Assembly: GCF_026210795.1 (NCBI RefSeq)
Contig: NC_089430.1
Coordinates: 4,712,001-4,776,000 of the forward strand
DNA length: 64,000 nucleotides
Origin: Rhizophagus irregularis
Taxonomy: Eukaryota > Glomeromycota > Glomeromycetes > Glomerales > Glomeraceae
Direction of reading: 5' to 3'
Shown: piece after piece, positions 57,634-64,000 of the stretch
How positions within the stretch are numbered: the first letter of the stretch is position 1
How the letters are laid out: each line of letters begins with the position of its first letter
Position numbers and translations under genes: made by a program
Notes under the pieces: model-generated
What the model was told of the DNA's origin: nothing
Database searches by the model: none
The model's input: the letters and a program-made list of their open reading frames with translations, nothing else

Positions 57634-60600
57634 TCATTCATCAATTTGATCGTCATTTTCTTTTTTTTCAACAACTTCATCGTTAGCATTAGCCTTATCC
57701 TTTTTAGCATTATTTTCTAATACTTCTTGAATATGTTTTTTGAGTTCATTTATAAGTTCATTTTTTGTTTCATTCAATTTTTCTTCCCTATATTTATCCT
57801 TAATTGCTACTAAACTTCTCAACTCATTACTGATAAACGGAGGATAATTAAAATCAGCCTTATTATTATCAATTGCATTAATTAATTTACGAACTTCGGA
57901 AACAGGCATATCATAATAACTAAAATAATTAAATAAAATATAGTTAACAATATAATGGGACAATAATTAACAAAAATTTTTAATATTGATAAATTAACTC
58001 TTACATCCAATCTGGAAACCATTCTTTGTTATCACGTCTCTGACTTGGTAACATATAGAATAATTCAATCTCTGCAATAATCTTTAAAAATAAAGTGTAA
58101 TCAGTGAAAATTTGATATCATCACCGAATATAGTAACCAAGACAAAAAAACTATTACCTGTGCTTTTTGAAGTAAAAATTCTTCTTCTTTGTTATAATCA
58201 GCAATTGCTATGTTAAGCAATCCAATAAATAAATTCATAAGATAGATTACAGTGAAAAATGTAAAAGCAACTAATAAAAATGTCATTGTGGGATTTTCAC
58301 GAAAAGTCCATGATGATAAAGATCCAGAATCACCAGTAAGCATTTTATAAACAGCTAAAAGTGAAGTAGGAAACCAATTAAACAAATTTGTATTTGAATC
58401 TGAAGGTTGAATTATATTATTTATAGTTCCATCTGAATTAACAAAATCATATTTAGTTACAAGGTTCTGTGGATCGTTATCATCATTAACTTCAATTGAT
58501 CTTAGAATAATAAAAAATGCTTGAGCAAATCCAAGTATAATAAAAAATAAGACCACCAAAAATGGAAAAACTGTTTGGGCAACACCAATTATTATGGCAA
58601 AATATTTTCCAAACGAACTAAATACTCTAAAAAATAATAAGAATTTAAAACTTAATAATATAAAAGATATAGCCATAAGCCAATGGGGTGGATTTTTACT
58701 GATAAACCAATAAAGAGATATTATAACGGGTAATGAATAAGCCCCTACATCTATTAATTGATTGAATTAAAGTTAATTTAGTTTTAATATATCATATGCA
58801 AATAAATAATAAATTTCCTTACCAAATAAATTCCATAGATCAGTGAAATATTTTTTTGGTCTCCATAGACACTGTCGAATTTCAAAAGATAATTGTATGA
58901 TGCCAAATATAATTGTAATTTTGTAAAGTGAACCACGATAAAAATCAGCAATGGACAATGCTGTAGAAGCTAGTGTATAGCAAATATAAAAAATTGTATA
59001 GATAACCCAAATAAAAGAATAGTAAATCCATCCAAAAGTTTTCCACTTAAAGTCTATGATCGCAGCAAAATTCCACCAATTATATAAATTATTACTATCT
59101 ATATTACAAAAAAGAATCTTTTTTGGTTTATATAAAAATTCATTCCAAATATTATTCTTTTTTGGTACCATCATGATTGTTTTTAGTCCTGTAATCATTT
59201 TTTTTAGTATTGTGGTATCGGTGTCATCTTGGTATTCACAAAAAATTTGAGGAAAAGGAACAATGAGACTGATTGTTCTGGTTTCTTTCTGTGACTTATT
59301 TAAATATCGATCATATAATGAAGATATAGACTTAAAGTAATTACTACCCAGATGTGATTTTATAATGCAATTATTTAAGTATGAGTTAAGTGAAGTATCT
59401 CTTGAACTACTAATGGAATTACAATTAGGAGATAACATAATAGATGTGTATGCCATATATTTAATTAAGAAATCAGAATAACAGTTTTGACATAATTCAG
59501 GCAAATTTAAACTAATAAAAGGCAACAATGTGTTTTTGTAATCTCCTGAATTACTTGTAATTGATTCAATAATTTTATCAATAATTTGTTGAACAATATC
59601 ATCATAATTTTTCTTAATGGTTATTTTTAATATTTCTGATCCAAATTTTATAAATAACTTTCTATCGTTTATAATTTTTATAACCATTGGTTTAAAAATA
59701 TTCTCCCATCCAAAAGTAGTATCGTTTTCATTCCATAATTTCAAAAGTTCTGATCCAAATTTTGATAATCCTATTGTATCATTTATAATATTATCACTAT
59801 ATAAATCTTTTATACTCGATAATGGTATTGAAGATCTATAATCATTAAATTCATTATCTAGAAGTTTTTTAAAGTGGTAATTAATTAGTTTAATATCGTT
59901 ATTATCTATTTGTTCAAAATATAAAATATTTTCAATTTTTTCTCTAATATCATTCCATTCATTATTACTCCAAATGTATTGACATCTCATATCTTCAATG
60001 TTATAAATATTGATTCCACTCCCCTTAATTAGTACCAAATACCGGTTATTTAATAATTTAAATGAAAGTATATAAGACCTAAGATTAAAAATGTATGATG
60101 TACCACGATCCCCATGCTTACTGACTTTTATATGATCCTCATACTCATATCTCTCTAGGAACCATTCCTTTTCATTAACCTCATGTTCTATTCGAACCCC
60201 ACCTTCTGGTATAACCCTATCAATGCCCTTTTCGATGATATCCTTAAGCATTTCTTGAATAAATTTTAAAGTAGAAAAAGAGTAAATACTACTATCTTGG
60301 TCAATCTTGTTCGATATGTTTGTTAATTGTTGTAATCTACTTTCATCTAACCAATCTGTGACACAAACATTATTATTATTGTCAATGGAAACTTTTTTAT
60401 TTAATTTAGTTATCACATTCTTCTTATTAAAATCATTCATATTTCCAATATCACCAGTAATATCTATTACATTAGAAGGCTGATAAGGATCGATAAGCCT
60501 ATATTTATTTTCTTTTAAAACCTTAACTATTAATCCTTCCAAACCATATTTTAAAGTTATGAATTTTACTGGAACTTCGTGATAGTAAAGATTTTCTACG

Positions 60601-61630
60601 AATAATTACTATTAAAATTTATAAAAATTTTTTATCATATCAAAAATATGCTGTATATATTGTAAAAATAATACCAACCACGTGAATATATCATCCCACT
60701 TTCCATTGAAAATATCCGAATACCTGAAAAAATATCTGTCGCCCATAATGTTTGATTTTTATTCGCAATTGCTTGAAAAGTATACCTCAACGGTTGAGTA
60801 TCTAGTATATTGTATTGGTTATCTAAGGTCATTGTCGATAAATTAAATTGAAGTATTAACGTTTCAGAATTTCGTAAAAAAAGAAATAACTTTGATTGAC
60901 ATATAAGACAACCCGATAAGTCATGAATTTCTATATCATAAATATGAGAATATTCCCAAGAAACTGTTTTATTTGGCTTATTTGTAAAACAGAACTTGCA
61001 AATTTTGCGATCTTTTATTGTTACTTGAATTAAATCACCATTAGGAAGGAATCCAATATCTTGCTTGGGAGGTACATAGTTATATTCAGTAAGGGAATAG
61101 GGACACTTTAGTTCAAGATATCGATTACTAAGAGGATTACTATTTAAATCAATAAGACCTAATTACAGTATAAATTATTAATTAAACAAAATTAAATTTT
61201 TTATTATTCTCATTAATTGAGTCAATAAATACTTACAATAGTTATCACCGTCTTCCTCACCCCAATAAAAAAATAACAAAATTTTCTTGCATAGAATATA
61301 TGACTTTATATAGTAGGACTTTTTGAGTCGATCTACTAACTGAAAATAAACATCGGATTTGGGTTGAATATGCTTATTCTTTTCAATATTAACATACCAT
61401 CCAAGAACTGAATTATTTTCTTTACTATAAGTTACAACATAAGCTTCATTGTCAGTATCATTGATGTATTGAGAAACAAAAATACGATCAATTGATTCCC
61501 TATGTTTTTCCTTATTTTTTTCATCCTCATTATCAGTCGCTTCCATTTGTACTTTCGTACTATCATCAAAACCATGATCCGCAATTGGAAGTCTAGTATC
61601 TTCTGGAGATTCAATTTTTTCGGGATCCAT
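57634..61630 (-). CDS. Ion-transport-domain (TRP-like) membrane protein, 1200 aa
   Basis: Six exons in order of translation: 61630-61237, 61158-60679, 60595-58823, 58750-58158, 58081-58005, 57919-57634. They sum to 3603 nt. Exon 2 ends at an unusual GTTGGT donor, chosen because other joins hit a stop. Residues 1-130 are acidic and soluble. Residues 130-330 hold repeating beta-type blocks (WDxx-like, possibly a propeller: SWEYSHIYDIEIHDLSG, LWATDIFSGIRIFS). A long middle region follows. Hydrophobic segments begin late in exon 3 and continue through exon 4: FRVFSSFGKY, VFPFLVVLFFIILGF, a pore-loop-like FNWFPTSLLAVYKMLTGDSG (filter about 1020-1025) and a last segment VIYLMNLFIGLLNIAIADY. This is the ion-transport S5-pore-S6 pattern of TRP/polycystin-like channels. 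The C-terminal 95 residues are a charged coiled coil. It is probably a cation channel; ion and membrane are unknown. Confidence 0.82.
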
Positions 61631-61769
61631 ATCACGTTAATGAATTTTATTTCAAAATCCACAAAAAAAATTTTTTTTTTTTTTGCGCTTTTTATAAAAA
61701 AAAAAAATAACAAATTACAAGATTATTTTATTAAAATTTCCATTTATAGTAAGCATAATAAAATATGCA
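61631..61769. promoter_or_regulatory. 5' flank of the channel gene
   Basis: AT-rich, with long A/T runs directly upstream of the start codon. No clear TATA box at a fixed distance can be named. Confidence 0.3.
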
Positions 61770-62760
61770 CGGTAAACCAATTAATTAATTTATTTGATGA
61801 TAAAGTCAACTTGATTAGATAGAAAAAAATTAAAATTTTACATGTATGGTACAAAATTTTACGCCAAAGAGAACGATAAGAAAAAAATTTTTTTTATTGT
61901 GTAGGATAAAATAGGAAATTGAAATCATATGAATTCAAACATTATGTAAAAGAATAGTTCCAGTTTAATTTTGTGAGAAATTGATAAGTTTCTTCTTGAA
62001 ATTTATTTATTTAATTATTGATTTATTTGCATGAACGAGTTTAAAAAACTAGATTTTATGATTAAGTTTATTAGCATAATGGAATACGATCGATAAATCA
62101 ATAACTTATTTGACGAAGTTAAATTATTTAATTGGACAAAAAAATTAAAAATTAAAATTTTGTAATGCATAATGCATATGCATGTGTTTAGTACAAAATT
62201 TTGCGCCAGAGAGAACAATAGATAAAATTCTTTTTTTTATTGTAGCTTTTTTTTTATTGTGTAGGATAAAATAGGAAATTGAAATTATACGATCCTATAA
62301 AAAAATTTCTGGGAAAATTGATCAATTTTCTAAAAAATTTTTATAGGGAGAATTCATGTAAAAGAACAGTTCCAGTTTAATTTTGTTATTCTTGAAATTT
62401 ATTTATTTAGTTATTGATTTATTTATAAACGAGTTTAAAAACTAAATTTTAAGATAAAGCTTAATAGCATAATGAAAATATGCACGGTAAAATCAATTAG
62501 TTTATTTGACGAAATTAACTTTTAATTGAACAAAAAAATTAAAAATTAAAATTTCATTATGCATAATGCAGAGTACAAATTTTGTGCGATAATTTTTTTT
62601 TATTGTGGCTTTAATTGTGTAGGATAAAATAGGAAGACAAATGTTGTTTAGTACAAAATTTTGCGTCATAGATAATAATAGAAAAAAATTCTTTTTTTAT
62701 TTTGGCTTTTTTTATTGTGTAGGATAAAATAGGAAATCCATTATTCATAAAAAAATCAAT
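61770..62760. repeat. Tandem repeat with about 360-bp period
   Basis: The word TGTGTAGGATAAAATAGGAA recurs at about 61899, 62259, 62617 and 62717, giving periods of 360, 358 and 100. Accompanying words AGTACAAAATTTTGCG, GTTCCAGTTTAATTTTG, TTATTTGACGAA and TAATGCATAATGCA recur in the same order. There are two full and two partial copies. The second copy carries a small MITE absent from the first. Confidence 0.75.
62293..62348. mobile_element. CCCTATAA-family mini-MITE, 56 bp, with empty site next door
   Basis: The ends (T)CCTATAAAAAA and TTTTTATAGGG flank a short palindrome around TTGATCAA. The first C of the left end is mutated. The paralogous site in the previous tandem copy reads uninterrupted (..CATATGAATTC.. 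at about 61927), whereas here it is split as ..TACGA[element]AGAATTC.., so the insertion is directly visible. The presumed 3-bp duplication is CGA/AGA with one change. Confidence 0.7.
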
Positions 62761-62888
62761 AAGTTCTCTTCTATAATTCTATTACATGCGAAACTTTAAT
62801 TTGTTTATGTTCGAATGCATGCATGAATGAATTAAAAAACACCAGATTTAAGTTTAATATCAAACTATCTTGTCTATGTATCTAATAA

Positions 62889-64000
62889 GGATCCGAAACG
62901 GGTATATGATAAGTTTCGCATCTCATTACATACAAAACTTTAACATTTTTATAAAAGAACGTTTCTAGCGTTCTTTATTCTTTTTTTTTTGTAGGTTTCG
63001 GTACTCCAAGGTTCCCGAAACGGTAAGTTTCGCAACATCTTGTTGCGAAACTTTAAAATTATTTTTTTATTTTTTCAAAGAACGTTTCTAACGTTCTTTA
63101 TCTTTTTTTTTTGTAGGTTCGGTACTCAATATTTCCAAACTTTAACATGGTAAGTTTAAACTTGAATTTTTTTATATTTTTTTTTCGCTAAGAACGTTTT
63201 ACTTATGTTCTTATTTTATTTTTTTTAGAGAACGGTAAGCCGGGGAAAGGGATTTTATTTTTTTAAAAAAAAATCTTTTCGTTAAGAACGTTTTACTAAC
63301 GTTCTTTTTTTAAATTTTTTTAAGGAACGCTTCCTGGACCATTCAAGGTGAAATTGATGCAAGGTAAGCTAGGGGAAGGGATTTTTTTTTTTCTCTTTTT
63401 TTTATTTTTTTTCGCTAAGAACTTTTACTGACGTTCTTCTTTGATTTTTTTAGATGGATACTATAACCAAAGAAATGCAAACCCAACGAAAAATTTATAA
63501 TACAAAAAAAAAAATAACGTGGTGAGAACGGCTTCCTAAGATGGAACGGATCAAGGTAAGCCGAGGGAAGGGGAATTTGTTTTTTTAAAAATTTTTTTTC
63601 GTTAAGAACGTTTACTAACATTCTTCATTGTCTTTTTTTTTAGAGAACGGCTCCCCGGACGAAATGGATATGAGGTAAGTTGGAGAAAATATAATATATT
63701 TTTTATTAAACAAAACGTTGACCAACGTTTCGATTTTATTCTTTTGTAGGTCCACGGTCCTGTTAGTTTCTGGGCGGAATTTGAAGGTAAAACTTCAAAA
63801 TTCTTTTTTTTTTTACTTTATTTAAATGAGACATTAGCTAACGTTTCAATTTTATTTTTTGTAGGTTTTCAGCTTTCCGGACGCCTCTTGGACGGAATTT
63901 CGAAGGTATTCCTTCGAATAAATTTTTTCTATTAATTTTATCTAGTGAACGTCATGTTCCTTTTTTTGTAGGTCCAGAACACCGCCAGACTCCATTTCAA
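62889..64000 (+). repeat. Tandem array of micro-exon-like units, continuing past the window
   Basis: At least eight short GC-richer segments are each preceded by a T-rich tract ending in TAG (once AAG) and followed by GTAAG/GTAAA/GTATT: 62995-63022, 63117-63149, 63229-63234 (6 nt), 63325-63363, 63454-63555, 63644-63674, 63750-63786 and 63865-63905. A ninth opens at 63972 and is cut by the window end. A poorer unit precedes them near 62889. Most spacers (50-110 nt, very AT-rich) contain an inverted pair AGAACGTT..AACGTTCT just before the T-tract. The segments share words (GGTACTC, GAACGGCT, CCGGACG, GCGGAATTT). The four last segments joined leave two of three frames open for about 45 codons. 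Coding is possible but not proven. Confidence 0.55.

Overview
The window looks like nuclear DNA of an arbuscular mycorrhizal fungus, most probably Rhizophagus (Glomeromycotina). It is very AT-rich and loaded with repeats. Its genes carry many short introns (about 70-110 nt, GT..AG). It holds paralogous secreted and membrane proteins of types I associate with that lineage, and a LINE-type RNase H relic. No species can be proven without a database search.

The main coding content is a locally duplicated divergent pair. Gene A (one exon, about 173 aa) encodes a small secreted protein with a Cu/Zn-SOD-like core and two KR sites. Gene B (nine exons, 1172-1279 aa) encodes a protein with a signal peptide, a long glycosylated ectodomain including an Ig-like module, several membrane segments and a variable coiled coil. 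Pairs are A1/B1 (361-6626), A2/B2 (22772-29310) and, inverted, B3/A3 (34957-40965). B4 (42636-46792) has no A partner. A decayed fifth B copy (33249-34065) abuts a LINE remnant. All four intact B copies rebuild by hand with matching intron phases and a total length divisible by three.

Layout: 0.4-6.9 kb, pair 1. 7-22.6 kb, transposon-rich gene desert: a 2.2-kb hAT-like element with a second element nested in it, a purine-rich tract, a small ORF between inverted repeats, a foldback element, and further hAT-like elements. 22.7-29.5 kb, pair 2. 29.5-34.1 kb, a broken multi-exon gene, a LINE remnant and the B relic. 35-41 kb, inverted pair 3. 42.6-46.8 kb, B4. 46.8-57 kb, no clear gene, but it holds an array of tiny exon-like units on the minus strand (52.6-54.1 kb), a foldback MITE and an 18-bp minisatellite. 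57.6-61.6 kb, a six-exon ion-channel-like gene (1200 aa). 61.7-62.8 kb, a 360-bp tandem repeat. 62.9-64.0 kb, a second array of tiny exon-like units on the plus strand, running off the window.

The A and B genes share about 1.2-1.5 kb between their start codons, so they are probably co-regulated at the surface or secretory pathway; this is inference. The least explained signals are the two micro-exon arrays and the conserved C-terminal tail of the A proteins behind a dibasic site.
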